Source of the DNA: Polyangiaceae bacterium UTPRO1
GTDB taxonomy: Bacteria > Desulfobacterota > Binatia > UTPRO1
Direction: 5' to 3'
Assembly (NCBI GenBank): GCA_002050235.1
Contig: MWST01000035.1
Coordinates: forward strand, 1-64,000
DNA length: 64,000 bases
Program-made: the position numbers and the translations under genes
Shown here: piece after piece, positions 45,518 through 54,890 of the stretch
Numbering within the stretch: the first letter of the stretch is position 1
How the letters are laid out: each line of letters begins with the position of its first letter
Notes under the pieces: generated by a model
The model's database searches: none
What the model was told of the DNA's origin: nothing
Seen by the model: the letters and a program-made list of their open reading frames with translations, nothing else

Positions 45518-46132
45518 TCAGGCGCGCGGGACGATGCCCTTCTGCTCGAGATAGGCGAGGATCTGCTGCGAGCTCTCGGCGACGGTCTGCCCAGCGGTAT
45601 TGATGGTGAGCTCGGGCTTGGTCGGCGCCTCGTAGGGCGCCGAGATGCCGGTGAACTCCTTGATCTCGCCGGCGCGGGCCTTCTTGTAGAGGCCCTTCAC
45701 GTCGCGTTGCTCGCAGACTTCGACGGGACAGTCGACGTGAACCTCGACGAAGTCGCCGTCGCCCATGATCTTGCGCACCTGATCGCGGTCGGCGCGATAG
45801 GGCGAGATGAACGCCGTAAGCGCGACGACGCCGGCGTCGGTGAAGAGCTTCGCCACCTCGCCGATGCGGCGGATGTTCTCGGTCCGGTCCTCGGGGGAGA
45901 AGCCGAGGTTCTTGTTGAGTCCGTGGCGGATATTGTCGCCGTCGAGGATGTAGGTCTTGACGCCCCGCTCCCAGAGGCGCTTCTCGAGATCGACGGCTAT
46001 GGTCGACTTGCCGGAGCCCGAGAGCCCGGTAAGCCACACGGTGCACGCCTTGTGCCCGTTGATCTTCTCGCGATCGGCGCGGGTGACGCTGCCCTGGTGC
46101 CAGACGATGTTGGTCGCTTTCTGTTCGGTCAT
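45518..46132 (-). CDS. cysC: Adenylylsulfate (APS) kinase
   Basis: This 204-residue enzyme phosphorylates APS to PAPS. It has P-loop GLSGSGKST near residue 37, [20 protein letters not shown], and [10 protein letters not shown], followed by [13 protein letters not shown]. Its ATG at 46132 overlaps the stop of the anti-sigma gene (ATGA), which means it is the third gene of the sigma-anti-sigma operon. ATP sulfurylase is encoded at 5769, so sulfate activation is split between two loci. Downstream use could be sulfation or assimilation. Confidence 0.94.
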   Translation of the reverse strand: MTEQKATNIVWHQGSVTRADREKINGHKACTVWLTGLSGSGKSTIAVDLEKRLWERGVKTYILDGDNIRHGLNKNLGFSPEDRTENIRRIGEVAKLFTDAGVVALTAFISPYRADRDQVRKIMGDGDFVEVHVDCPVEVCEQRDVKGLYKKARAGEIKEFTGISAPYEAPTKPELTINTAGQTVAESSQQILAYLEQKGIVPRA

Positions 46133-47322
46133 GGGGCCCAGGGTTTAGCGGTCGGGACAGGGGTCGGCAACCCTGATGGCGACATTCGCTCGCGCGGCTT
46201 CCGCGCGGGCTCTTGGCAAGCGTCGGCGGCGGCACGGACGGTGAAGCCGAGGAGCGCCGGCAAGCCGCCGGCCACCGGCCGGAGGATGACGAGGTAGTCG
46301 CCGGGCGCGAGCCAGCCGCCCGGCATGTCGATGGCGATGGTATCCGCGCTGCTCGCATGCGCCGTGAGCTCACGCCGATCAGCGTGCGCCTGGACGCTGA
46401 CCGTCAGCGGTCCGGGCGCGAGGTCGGGAGGTCGGCCGACACGCAGCGTGACGGGCGGCCCCACCACCTCGGCACCATAGGTGGTGGGCTCGCCCGCTTT
46501 CAGGTCGAGGACGAGGAGCGACGGAGCGGTTTCACCGCTGGCGCGGAGCATCGGAGTCCTGTCCGCTGCGGCGCCGGCCGCAGCCGCACCGACGGGTGCC
46601 GGCAGCTCGCCCGCAGCCTGCGGACCCACGGGTGCCCGCTCCTTCGGCTGACGGAGAACCGCCTCGAGCCCGACCGCCGGCGACGCCGCGGAAGGCGCGA
46701 TCTTCACGGCGGGCGGTGCGGCGATCCGCGACTCCGGCTCGCGGGCCTCCCTGAGCACGAGCGGCGACCCCTCGGTCCCTCGCCGCGGTACGGACCGCGG
46801 CAGCATCTCGCGCACGAGCGGTACGGCTAGGAGGACGACGAGCGCGTACGCGAAGGCGGGATGCCACACCACTCGCCCGATCCGCCAGTGCCGGACCGTC
46901 CCGCCGAGAGCGGGCGCCGCTCCTGCGCCGCGCGGCCCGGTTGGATCGCCGCCGGACTCCCTGCCCGCATCGACCTCGCCACGCGCCACCGACGCCGACA
47001 GGGGTATCGCCGCGAAACCGCGAAGCGTCCGCACCTCGTCCGCGCACACCACGCAACCGGCGACGTGCCGCTCGATCGTCATCCGTGCGTCCGGCGCGAG
47101 CGATCCCGGCGCGTCGACGAATGCGGCCAGCGCCTCCGGTGCGGGATGCACGATCGCTCCCGGCGCCGGCGAGCCCGCTCGCAGCAGGGCGTCGAGCTCG
47201 TGCCACACGCGCACTTCGGCCGCACAGTCCGCGCACGTCTCCGCATGCGCCAGGAAGTCCGGGTCACCGTCGCCGTGCAGTACGGCAACGACATCGGTTT
47301 CGAAGGCTCGACGACACGTCAT
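46129..47322 (-). CDS. Zinc-finger anti-sigma factor, membrane-anchored
   Basis: This 397-residue protein has two HxxxCxxC motifs: HAETCADC near residue 26 and HVAGCVVC near 84, as in zinc-binding anti-sigma domains (here two in tandem). A single membrane segment ([14 protein letters not shown], about 155-168) separates it from a ~220-residue outer region that is Pro/Ala-rich, then ends in a beta-rich domain ([29 protein letters not shown]). It lies 48 bases after the sigma factor gene and overlaps cysC. Confidence 0.85.
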   Translation of the reverse strand: MTCRRAFETDVVAVLHGDGDPDFLAHAETCADCAAEVRVWHELDALLRAGSPAPGAIVHPAPEALAAFVDAPGSLAPDARMTIERHVAGCVVCADEVRTLRGFAAIPLSASVARGEVDAGRESGGDPTGPRGAGAAPALGGTVRHWRIGRVVWHPAFAYALVVLLAVPLVREMLPRSVPRRGTEGSPLVLREAREPESRIAAPPAVKIAPSAASPAVGLEAVLRQPKERAPVGPQAAGELPAPVGAAAAGAAADRTPMLRASGETAPSLLVLDLKAGEPTTYGAEVVGPPVTLRVGRPPDLAPGPLTVSVQAHADRRELTAHASSADTIAIDMPGGWLAPGDYLVILRPVAGGLPALLGFTVRAAADACQEPARKPRERMSPSGLPTPVPTAKPWAP

Positions 47323-47370
47323 GCGTACGGCTCCATCGGTCGATAGGTCGGCGCGTGCATCGGCACCGGC

Positions 47371-47928
47371 TCAGCCGTGCTCGGGATCATCCGCGAAGCG
47401 ACGACGCAGCGTTTCGAGCGCATCGCGGAGGCGGCGCTTCATGGTGCCGAGCGGGATCCCGGTTTCCGCGCTCGTCTCTTGATAGGTCTTGCCCTGACGA
47501 TAGATGCCTTCGAGCACGCTCTGCTGCTCCTCCGGCAGCTCGCGCACGGCTCTCCACAACTCGCGGGCAGCCGCAACTGCCGGATCCGATACCGCCCCGA
47601 GCGCGAGCGCGGCCTCGTCGTCCCAGACGACGGTGCCGCGCTCGTGGCGCCGGCGTGCTCCCTTCATCCGATCGACGACCTTGTTGCGGGTGATGATGCG
47701 GACATAGCCGAGGAACGCTTCTGGGTCGCGCAGTCGACCCGCACGGGCGTTGGCAACTAGCGACAGCACGACCTCCTGGCGGAGATCCTCCCACTCGTCG
47801 CGGAACTCGTAGGCGCGGAGCTGGACGAGGAATCCGGAGATCAGGCGGTTGATCCTGGCGAACGCTGTACGGTCGCCCGCGCACAACGCCTCGAGCGTAC
47901 CGATCCAGTCCTCTCGCAACGCTCCCAT
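47371..47928 (-). CDS. ECF-type sigma-70 family factor
   Basis: This 185-residue sigma factor has a region 2 (EDLRQEVVLSLVANARAGRL with AFLGYVRIITRNKVVDRMKG) and a region 4 helix-turn-helix (LPEEQQSVLEGIYRQGKTYQ, then GIPLGTMKRRLRDALE). It probably directs transcription of a small regulon and is held by the membrane anti-sigma factor encoded next. The VIT/vWA gene starts 72 bases away in the opposite direction and is a plausible target. Confidence 0.92.
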   Translation of the reverse strand: MGALREDWIGTLEALCAGDRTAFARINRLISGFLVQLRAYEFRDEWEDLRQEVVLSLVANARAGRLRDPEAFLGYVRIITRNKVVDRMKGARRRHERGTVVWDDEAALALGAVSDPAVAAARELWRAVRELPEEQQSVLEGIYRQGKTYQETSAETGIPLGTMKRRLRDALETLRRRFADDPEHG

Positions 47929-48000
47929 CCTCGGCGTCTCGCTAGCGCGTGAGCCGATTTTCCGCCAGCCGCCGACCCCCCACTGCAGAAGGAGATCCCC

Positions 48001-50559
48001 ATGACCCAAAGCCTCTTCCGAATCCGCGAGCGCGCCATACGGCTCGCCTTGCTCCTCGCGTGGCTCGCTCTCGCACCGGCGGCCGGCGCCGACGAATGGA
48101 TGCCGCCGCCGGCGGGCTCCAGCGCGCTCACCGCCCGGCGCGCCGACGGCACCGCGCTCGGCCCCTGTCCGTTGCAGCACACGGACATCGCGGTGGAGGT
48201 CTCCGGCTTCGTCGCCCGCGCCGTCGTGACTCAGACCTTCGTCAATCCCTTTCCCGATCCCGTCGAGGCCGTCTACACGTTTCCGCTCTCCGCTCGAGCT
48301 GCCGTCGACGACATGACGATGCGGACCGGGGAGCGCGTGATCCGCAGCGAGGTCCGCCGGCGCGAGGACGCTCGTCGTGTCTATGAAGCAGCGCGTGCCG
48401 CCGGCCGGCTCGCGACCCTCCTCGACCAGGAACGTCCGAACATCTTCTCCCAGTCGCTCGCGAACCTGATGCCGGGCGCCGAGGTCGAGATCCGGATCGC
48501 CTACGTCGAACCGCTGGCGTACGCCGATGGAAGCTTCGAGCTCTCGATCCCTACCGTCGTCGGGCCGCGTTTCGTCCCCGGAACTCCGACCGGCCACGCC
48601 GGCACCGGCTTCGCGTCCGACACCGGCCGCGTTCCCGACGCCTCTCGGGTGACACCGCCAGTGGCGCCCGAGGGCATGCGCGCCGGACACGACCTCGGGA
48701 TCACGATCGACATCGACGCCGGCGTGCCGGTCGGCGAGATCGTGTCGCCGCTTCACGCGATCACGATCGAACGCCCAACGCCGACCCGCGTCCGCATCGC
48801 CCTCGCGCGCGGCCGCGAGATCCCGAATCGCGACTTCGTGCTGCGCTGGACGGCGGCCGGCGACGATATCCGGAACGCAGCTCTCACTCATCGCGCCCCC
48901 GGCACCGACGGCTATCTCACGCTCATGCTGCTGCCGCCGCGCCGGACCACCGCCCAGGACGCCGCCCCGAAAGAGCTCGTCTTCGTCATCGACCGCTCGG
49001 GTTCGCAGGCGGGGGCGCCGCTCGAGAAGGCCAAGGAAACGATGCGCTGGATCATCGATCACTTGAACCAGCGCGATACGTTCCAGATCGTCGATTTCGG
49101 CGCCGACGCGCATGTCCTCTTCACCGAGCCGCAGCCCGTGACCGCGGCTACCCGCAAGCGCGCCCGCGACCATATCGACGCTCTCGAAGCGAACGGCGGC
49201 ACCATGATGGCCGAAGCCGTCGCCCGCGTGACGGCGATGCCCGCCGACGAGCATCGGCTGCGCATCGTGACCTTCATGACCGACGGCTACGTCGGCAACG
49301 ACCTCGAAGTGCTCGAGCTCGTGCGGCGGAGCCGCGGCACGTCGCGCTGGTTCCCCTTCGGCACCGGCAACAGCGTGAACCGCTACCTGATCGAGGCCAT
49401 GGCCCGGCTCGGCGGCGGCGAACCGGAGATGGTCCTGCTCGCCGATCCCGGGGATGTCGTGGCGCAGCGCTTCCACGAGCGCCTCGCGGCGCCGGTCCTC
49501 ACCGACGTGCAGGTCGCCTTCGAGGGCCTCGACGTCGTCGAAGTCGAACCGCGGGCGTTCGCCGACGTGTGGGCCGAGCGGCCGCTGGTGATCCACGCCC
49601 GTTATCGTCGGGCCGGCCGCGGCACCGTCGTGCTGCGCGGCTTCCGCGGCGGCCGACCGTACGAGCAGCGCCTCGCCGTCGAGCTGCCGGAGCGCGAAGC
49701 GGCGCACGCCGCCATCGCTTCGCTCTGGGCGCGCGCCCGCGTCGATGCGATCATGGACGAGGATCTGGCCGCCGCGCAGCGCGGCGACGTACCCGAAGAA
49801 CGCCGCGAGCGCCTCGTCGCCATCGCCCTCGAGCACCGCCTCCTGACCCAGTTCACCTCCTTCGTCGCGATCGAGGAGACGGTCGTGAACGAATCCGGCC
49901 GGCAACGCACCGTCACGGTGCCGGTAGAGATGCCGGAGGGCGTTGGCTACGCGGGCATCTTCGGCTCCGCCGCGGAGGCACAGGCAGTCGCCAGTACGCC
50001 GATGGCGCTCGCGCGCCGCAGCACGGCGGCGACGCCGATTACCGCCGCGGCGAACCGCACCTACGAAATGCGCGGCGGCCGCGCACCCGAACCGGCGCCG
50101 CACGCAACGGCCGCGCCGCGCGACGGCGCCGCACCACCGACGCCGACCGGCGTCCCCGCCGTGGGCGTGCGGGCCCGCACGCGACTCGCCCCGGAGCTCC
50201 TCGCGCTCGCGACCGCACCAGCCGGCGCTGCAGCCGCTGCCGACGGTCTCTGCGTCCGCGTCACGCTCGGCACGAGCGGCGACGGGCCGCTGCGCGCCCT
50301 CGCCGCGGCCGGCCTCGTGATCGAGCGTACGGTCGGCGCGACGGCGATCGGACGGATCGCGGTCGCGAAGCTGCTGGCACTCGCCGAAGCGGACGGCGTC
50401 GAGCACATCGCCCTCGAGCCCGATCGCACCCTGGGCTCCCTACGCCCGACCGCGGATTGCCGGCGGGCGGATGTCGCCGCCGCGTCCGGGCTGCTCGCGA
50501 ACCCCCGAAGCGTCCGCGAACCGCGTCCGTATCCGATCGACGCGCTCCGAGCGCAATGA
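48001..50559 (+). CDS. Exported VIT and von Willebrand A domain protein
   Basis: This 852-residue protein starts at ATG 48001 after GAAGGAG. A signal peptide covers 1-30 (LALLLAWLALAPAAGA). A VIT domain follows (about 40-175: VVTQTFVNPFPDPVEAVYTF, REDARRVYEAARAAGRLATL). The vWA domain has MIDAS Asp331 in FVIDRSGSQ and Thr and Asp in MTDGYVGND. Residues 650-750 are low-complexity Ala/Pro/Arg. The last ~100 residues (VRVTLGTSGDGPLRALAAAG and LLALAEADGVEHIALEPDR) look like a subtilase propeptide or I9-type inhibitor fold. No sortase motif is seen. It may bind ligands outside the cell, and is divergent from a sigma/anti-sigma pair. Confidence 0.88.
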   Translation: MTQSLFRIRERAIRLALLLAWLALAPAAGADEWMPPPAGSSALTARRADGTALGPCPLQHTDIAVEVSGFVARAVVTQTFVNPFPDPVEAVYTFPLSARAAVDDMTMRTGERVIRSEVRRREDARRVYEAARAAGRLATLLDQERPNIFSQSLANLMPGAEVEIRIAYVEPLAYADGSFELSIPTVVGPRFVPGTPTGHAGTGFASDTGRVPDASRVTPPVAPEGMRAGHDLGITIDIDAGVPVGEIVSPLHAITIERPTPTRVRIALARGREIPNRDFVLRWTAAGDDIRNAALTHRAPGTDGYLTLMLLPPRRTTAQDAAPKELVFVIDRSGSQAGAPLEKAKETMRWIIDHLNQRDTFQIVDFGADAHVLFTEPQPVTAATRKRARDHIDALEANGGTMMAEAVARVTAMPADEHRLRIVTFMTDGYVGNDLEVLELVRRSRGTSRWFPFGTGNSVNRYLIEAMARLGGGEPEMVLLADPGDVVAQRFHERLAAPVLTDVQVAFEGLDVVEVEPRAFADVWAERPLVIHARYRRAGRGTVVLRGFRGGRPYEQRLAVELPEREAAHAAIASLWARARVDAIMDEDLAAAQRGDVPEERRERLVAIALEHRLLTQFTSFVAIEETVVNESGRQRTVTVPVEMPEGVGYAGIFGSAAEAQAVASTPMALARRSTAATPITAAANRTYEMRGGRAPEPAPHATAAPRDGAAPPTPTGVPAVGVRARTRLAPELLALATAPAGAAAAADGLCVRVTLGTSGDGPLRALAAAGLVIERTVGATAIGRIAVAKLLALAEADGVEHIALEPDRTLGSLRPTADCRRADVAAASGLLANPRSVREPRPYPIDALRAQ

Positions 50560-50569
50560 CCGCGGCGCG

Positions 50570-50596
50570 CCGCGGCGGCGGAGAGCGCCGCCGCGG
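50570..50596 (+). terminator. 11-bp stem hairpin after the VIT/vWA gene
   Basis: The arms ccgcggcggcg (50570-50580) and cgccgccgcgg (50586-50596) are exact complements with a five-base loop. It begins ten bases after the stop codon. No U-tract follows. Confidence 0.55.
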
Positions 50597-50719
50597 ACCT
50601 GCTCGGTCGGATCGCCGACGGAGCCTACGCGCCCTGCGGGCCGAGCCCGTCCCGACCTCCGCCGCACTTGCGTCCGGCGTGCTCGACATCGCGGCGACGC
50701 TATGCGACTGGACGGGCCC

Positions 50720-51187
50720 ATGCCCACCGTCTTCCAGCACCCGCGCGAGCTCGCAGCCGCCGTCGGCACGCACCTCGGCTACAGCGACTGGCTCGAGATC
50801 ACCCAGGACCGTGTGAACCGCTTCGCCGACGCGACCGGCGACCACCAGTGGATCCACGTCGATCCCGAGCGCGCCCGGCGCGGCCCGTTCGGCGGCACGA
50901 TCGCGCACGGCTATCTGACGTTGTCGCTGGTAAACCTCTTCCTGCCCCGGATCATGGAGGTGCGCGGCATCTCGATGGGCGTGAACTACGGCGCCGACAG
51001 GCTGCGCTTCCCGGCGCCGGTGAAGGTCGGCGCCCGCGTGCGCGGCGGCGGCGAGCTCCTCAAGGTCGAGGACGTGAAGGGCGGCGCCGTCCAGGCGACG
51101 GTGCGAGTAACGGTCGAGATCGAGGGCGGCGACCGTCCGGGCTGCGTCGTCGACACGATCAGCCGCTACGTGCCGGCGACGACGTAG
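50720..51187 (+). CDS. MaoC-like (R)-specific enoyl-CoA hydratase
   Basis: This 155-residue hot-dog fold protein has the hydratase motif ADATGDHQWIHVDPERA (Asp and His catalytic pair) followed by FGGTIAHGYLTLSLV. It hydrates trans-2-enoyl-CoA to (R)-3-hydroxyacyl-CoA, which could feed the PHA-synthase-like enzyme at 9270. ATG 50720 is used; ATG 50702 would add six residues. It is preceded by 160 bases that include a hairpin, and appears to be a single gene. Confidence 0.9.
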   Translation: MPTVFQHPRELAAAVGTHLGYSDWLEITQDRVNRFADATGDHQWIHVDPERARRGPFGGTIAHGYLTLSLVNLFLPRIMEVRGISMGVNYGADRLRFPAPVKVGARVRGGGELLKVEDVKGGAVQATVRVTVEIEGGDRPGCVVDTISRYVPATT

Positions 51188-51238
51188 CTCGTCTGCGGTC
51201 CTAGGCGTCGCCGACGCTCATGTCGGTGCGCGGCCGGC

Positions 51239-51520
51239 TCAGGCCGGGAACGGGTGGAGCTCGAGCGACACGCCGAACACCTCGGTCAACAGGAGATACA
51301 GAGCCAGCAGCGCGGTGAAGAGAGCGGCAAACGCGCCGATCGCCAGACCGGAGAGCAAGATCAGCGAGATCAGCGAGCCCGCCATGACCAGCGGCACGAG
51401 CAGCGGCGAGCGGTTGAACGGAGCCACCGGCTCGAGGAGCGGCAACAAGCCGCTCTCGCTCGTCTCCTCACGGAGGCTGGCGAACAAGAGGCGGGCCTGA
51501 TCCCAGACGTATTCGAGCAT
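51239..51520 (-). CDS. Small membrane protein, unknown
   Basis: This 93-residue protein has two adjacent hydrophobic segments (PLLVPLVMAGSLISLILLSG and AIGAFAALFTALLALYLLLT) separated by only a short turn, with a soluble N-terminal part. I recognise no family. It is followed by no partner gene on the same strand. Coding probability is supported by its hydrophobic periodicity and the lack of a better frame. Confidence 0.55.
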   Translation of the reverse strand: MLEYVWDQARLLFASLREETSESGLLPLLEPVAPFNRSPLLVPLVMAGSLISLILLSGLAIGAFAALFTALLALYLLLTEVFGVSLELHPFPA

Positions 51521-51600
51521 GGTCCGTCGCTAGCACATCACGGATCGGGACGCGATCGTCGAGCTTGCCGGCACTCTCGCCAGCGATCTCGGCAACGATC

Positions 51601-51633
51601 GGGGGGCGGCAGGGAATCCCCCGGCCGCCCCCC
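51601..51633 (-). terminator. Strong hairpin after the six-Cys-repeat gene
   Basis: The arms ggggggcggc (51601-51610) and gccgcccccc (51624-51633) are exact complements. The loop contains a smaller ggg/ccc pair. It begins 40 bases downstream of the stop at 51674 (minus strand). Confidence 0.6.
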
Positions 51634-51673
51634 GCAGCGAGGCGCGACGAGCCGACGCCGTCGCGCTACAGGG

Positions 51674-52702
51674 TCAGTTGAGGTCGAAGGTGCACATGCA
51701 GCCCCAGCTCGGACCGTCGTTGAAGGCCCGGCAGACCCCTCCTTCCTCACAGAAGCCACTGCATTCCCCGGTAAACGGATTGTTCCCGCACGGCTGCGGC
51801 TGCTGAGTGCACCGACAGTCGTCGATCACCGGGTCGAGCGAGCACTTGAACCCTGCAGGACAATCTCCGCCGCACTGCGAGGTTCCCGGCTCGCGCTGAC
51901 AACCAGGCCCGCGAGGTTGGCAGCTGCACTCGATTGCCGCTGGGCTCGCGATGTTCACGCATTGCTCCATCGGGTTGGGGCATGCCCCGCCGCACATACC
52001 GGCCGCGAAGTTGGGACCGCATTGCGGTGTCGCCGGAGGCTGACAGGCGCAGGAGAGCTTCCCCGCGGCATCGAGCCCGGGCCGGCATACTTCGCCTGCC
52101 TGCGCACAGATACCGCCGCATTGCCCGGCGGCATCGGGGCGACCGCCGCACGTCGGTTCGGGCGCACAGGTGCATTCCCCGCTGTCCTTGTCGAAGCGGC
52201 ATGCCGCCGACTGCCCGTTGCCATCGGCCGGACAGGCGCCGCCGCACTGCTTGCCGGTCCCGACCCGCCCGCAGGGAACCGCCTCCTTGCGCGCCGGCAC
52301 GCAGAGCTCGACCGCCTGGTATTTCCCCTGGCGGTGACGTCCGAACTGATCGCCCACGAGCTTCGCGGGAATGGCTGGGAACCCATCGCGCGGACATTTG
52401 AGCTGATAGCATATGAAGTCGTTGCGCAACGGTTGACCGACGATGTCGAGACCGGTGGAAACCGGCTGCAGCAGCGACTTGGTCGTCGGCACGCAGAACT
52501 TCGTCGGCTTCACGACCACACACCCGGCCTGGCTGAACTCCGGCTGCAGCTCCGCCTTCAAGTCGACCTGGGCCCTGATCTTGAGGTCGTCCTTCATCTT
52601 GTAGCAGACGAGGTGGTCCAATCTCCCTGCCGTTACACCCTGGGCCCCGGCGGATCCGGCGCCCAGCAAGGCGGCTACGATTACGAATACGAGCGTACGC
52701 AT
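51674..52702 (-). CDS. Secreted protein with five six-Cys repeats
   Basis: This 342-residue protein starts at ATG 52702 with GGGGAG seven bases upstream. The signal peptide is MRTLVFVIVAALLGAGSAGA. Residues about 25-135 (DHLVCYKMKDDLKIRAQVDL, FCVPTTK, FICYQLKC, VELCVPARK) form a domain with paired Cys that I recall from secreted proteins of uncultured delta-type bacteria. Then come five ~40-residue repeats, mostly with six Cys, of the form C..GQCGGxC..xC..xCxC. The disulfide pattern resembles EGF-like modules without matching them. It is likely extracellular or surface-exposed, function unknown. Confidence 0.82.
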   Translation of the reverse strand: MRTLVFVIVAALLGAGSAGAQGVTAGRLDHLVCYKMKDDLKIRAQVDLKAELQPEFSQAGCVVVKPTKFCVPTTKSLLQPVSTGLDIVGQPLRNDFICYQLKCPRDGFPAIPAKLVGDQFGRHRQGKYQAVELCVPARKEAVPCGRVGTGKQCGGACPADGNGQSAACRFDKDSGECTCAPEPTCGGRPDAAGQCGGICAQAGEVCRPGLDAAGKLSCACQPPATPQCGPNFAAGMCGGACPNPMEQCVNIASPAAIECSCQPRGPGCQREPGTSQCGGDCPAGFKCSLDPVIDDCRCTQQPQPCGNNPFTGECSGFCEEGGVCRAFNDGPSWGCMCTFDLN

Positions 52703-52864
52703 GACTGACTCCCCTTTCGACTGCCGTTGCAGGGTTCGCAAGGAGTGGCACCACCCCGGATATGCGCTGGTCGTTGACGCCGCGTCGTCGATACCGGAAT
52801 GCGTGGCGTCAGTCCGGCTCATGACTTCCGACAGTACGTCCGCCCGGGTGCGGCACCGGAACGG

Positions 52865-53251
52865 TCACACGTGCCTGAGCAGCAGCAGCGCTGCCACCGT
52901 CAGGATGGCAACCACGATCGCCGTATGCGCGCGGCCGTCGTGGCCGGGCGCGAAGAGATCGTTCTGACGCATGTAGTTGAAGTCGAGGAGGCCCAGGAAG
53001 AGCAGCATTCCGGCGGCGATCAGCGCCAGCGATCGCGCCCGTGCGGGGGCGATCCACTCGAGGCCTGCCGACAGCGCGAGCAGCGCCGCGGCGACGATGT
53101 CGGGGAGCGGAAAGGCCCGTTCGTGCTCCGCGAACCCGGGCGGCCGCCAGGGCTCGTCGAAGCGGGCGCGCCCGAAGGTCATCCAGAAGACGACGATTCC
53201 CGCCGCCGCAGCGAGCTGGACGACGACGACGGCGGCGGCGAACGCGGTCAC
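52865..53251 (-). CDS. Small four-helix membrane protein, unknown
   Basis: This 128-residue protein has about four hydrophobic segments: AAAVVVVQLAAAAGIVVFW, PDIVAAALLALSAGLEW, SLALIAAGMLLFLGLLDF and TAIVVAILTVAALLLL. It begins 22 bases after the stop of the decarboxylase gene on the same strand, so it is probably co-transcribed. No family is recognised and no catalytic motif is visible. Confidence 0.7.
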   Translation of the reverse strand: MTAFAAAVVVVQLAAAAGIVVFWMTFGRARFDEPWRPPGFAEHERAFPLPDIVAAALLALSAGLEWIAPARARSLALIAAGMLLFLGLLDFNYMRQNDLFAPGHDGRAHTAIVVAILTVAALLLLRHV

Positions 53252-53273
53252 GAGCGACCCGGGCGCGCCGCGG

Positions 53274-54803
53274 TCACGCCGAGCGGGCGGGCCGCGGCTC
53301 GGGAACGGCCAGGCGCCTCGGGACGACGTCGCGGGCGAAGACGTCGTCGATGCGCTCCGCCGTCTTCACGATCTCCGCCTCACCGCCGTGCACCATGACC
53401 GTCGCCGGGCGCGGCAGGGCGTTGAAGTTGGAGGCCGAGGCTTCCTGGTAGGCGCCGGTATCCAGGAACGCCAGGACCTGCCCGGGACGCAACTCGGGAA
53501 CGGGAGCGCTCGGCGCCAGCCGGTCCGGTCCGCAGGAATGGCCCACGATCTCGGCGGTCATGACCGCCGGCGCATCGACGGCGTCGGCGACGACGACGTC
53601 GTAGCGGTTCGCCTCCATGGTTCCGCACGCCAGGAAGAACTCCGTCGTGTCGGTGAGCACCCAGGCCAGCGGCACGGGCTCGGTCTGCCGCTTCACGAGC
53701 TTGACGCGCGCGAGGTGGAGGCCGCAGTCGCCGTAGAGGCCCCGTCCCGGCTCTACCTGCAGGCGGACTCCGGCCGTCGGCACGCCGCGGGCATGCAGGC
53801 GCGCCCGCAGCTCGGTCGTGATCGTCGCGGCGTAGTCCTCGATGCTCGGAGCCAGCGGTCGTCGCGGGTGCTCGTGCAGGAGCGAGCCGATCAGCCGAGC
53901 GAGAGTCGCATGGTAGGTCGCGGCGCCGAGAGCCCGCAGCGCGGTCAGCGCCGGGAAGCCCACGAGCGAGGCCAGGAACTCGCCGCGCTCGAGCATGCGC
54001 GAATGCGGGTCGCGAGGCGTCGCCATCCCGCCGCCGACGTCGAGCTCGGCCGGACGCCAGTCGCCCCAGGCCGCGCAGAGATCCGCCACCAGATCGCCGA
54101 AGTGCCGCATCAAGCCGCGCCAGTACCAGAGGCTCGCCGAGTGGCGTCCGGCGTGGAGATGCAGGCCGACGAGCTCGACGTGCGGCAGGGCCAATGCCCG
54201 CCGGCCGAGATCGACGAGGTACTCGCGGGGGATACCCGACTTGTACACCTGGAACCCGAGGTCGATCGGGATCAAGAGCCGGGCGAAGTCGGTCGGCTTC
54301 CAGAGGCTCGGGAGCGGCGGCTTCACCCGCAGGCGGATCCGCGCCCGCTTGCCGAGAGACGCGGCCACTTCCTCGATCACGTCGATCTCCTCCGGATCCT
54401 CGACGGTGATGCGGACGCCCGCGGCGACGCAGTTGGCGAGGTGTTCGCGGGTCTTGCCGCCGCCGTTCGCCGACACCCGCTCCGGGTCGACGCCGGTACT
54501 CAAGACGCCGGCGAGCTCCCCGGGCGAATAGACGTCGGCGCCGGCGCCTTCTTCGCTGAGGACGCGGCGCGCCGCGAGCGAGAGATTGGCCTTGAAAGCG
54601 GGCAGCACGTCGACCGGGCCCTCGGGCCAACCGGCGGCGAAGCCGTCGCGATAGCGACGATAGTTGCTGCGGAGCTGCGCCTCGGAGAGAACGAACAACG
54701 GCGAGCCGAACCGCTCCACGAGCTCTACGGCGCTCACGTCTTCCACGAAGAGACGGCCCTCACGGACGCTCAGACACCGGCTCGCGACGATACGCTCCTG
54801 CAT
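53274..54803 (-). CDS. PLP-dependent decarboxylase (diaminopimelate decarboxylase family)
   Basis: This 509-residue enzyme has the fold-type III architecture of LysA and ornithine decarboxylases. Lys71 in PAFKANLSLA binds PLP. LHLHAGRHSASLWYW, ELDVGGGMA (phosphate loop), EPGRGLYGD and HSCGPDRLA (Cys from the partner subunit) complete the active site. Several motifs differ from true LysA (HIGSQ and EPGRSIV are not kept), and it is about 80 residues longer, so the substrate may not be diaminopimelate. ATG 54803 starts just ahead of the conserved domain. Confidence 0.85.
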   Translation of the reverse strand: MQERIVASRCLSVREGRLFVEDVSAVELVERFGSPLFVLSEAQLRSNYRRYRDGFAAGWPEGPVDVLPAFKANLSLAARRVLSEEGAGADVYSPGELAGVLSTGVDPERVSANGGGKTREHLANCVAAGVRITVEDPEEIDVIEEVAASLGKRARIRLRVKPPLPSLWKPTDFARLLIPIDLGFQVYKSGIPREYLVDLGRRALALPHVELVGLHLHAGRHSASLWYWRGLMRHFGDLVADLCAAWGDWRPAELDVGGGMATPRDPHSRMLERGEFLASLVGFPALTALRALGAATYHATLARLIGSLLHEHPRRPLAPSIEDYAATITTELRARLHARGVPTAGVRLQVEPGRGLYGDCGLHLARVKLVKRQTEPVPLAWVLTDTTEFFLACGTMEANRYDVVVADAVDAPAVMTAEIVGHSCGPDRLAPSAPVPELRPGQVLAFLDTGAYQEASASNFNALPRPATVMVHGGEAEIVKTAERIDDVFARDVVPRRLAVPEPRPARSA

Positions 54804-54890
54804 GGCGCCGTCTTCTACTCGCCCCGCACCCGCGGTGCTACCCCCGATACGCCGCCCGCCCACGCCATCGCCGTCGGCGCCGCAAGGCCG

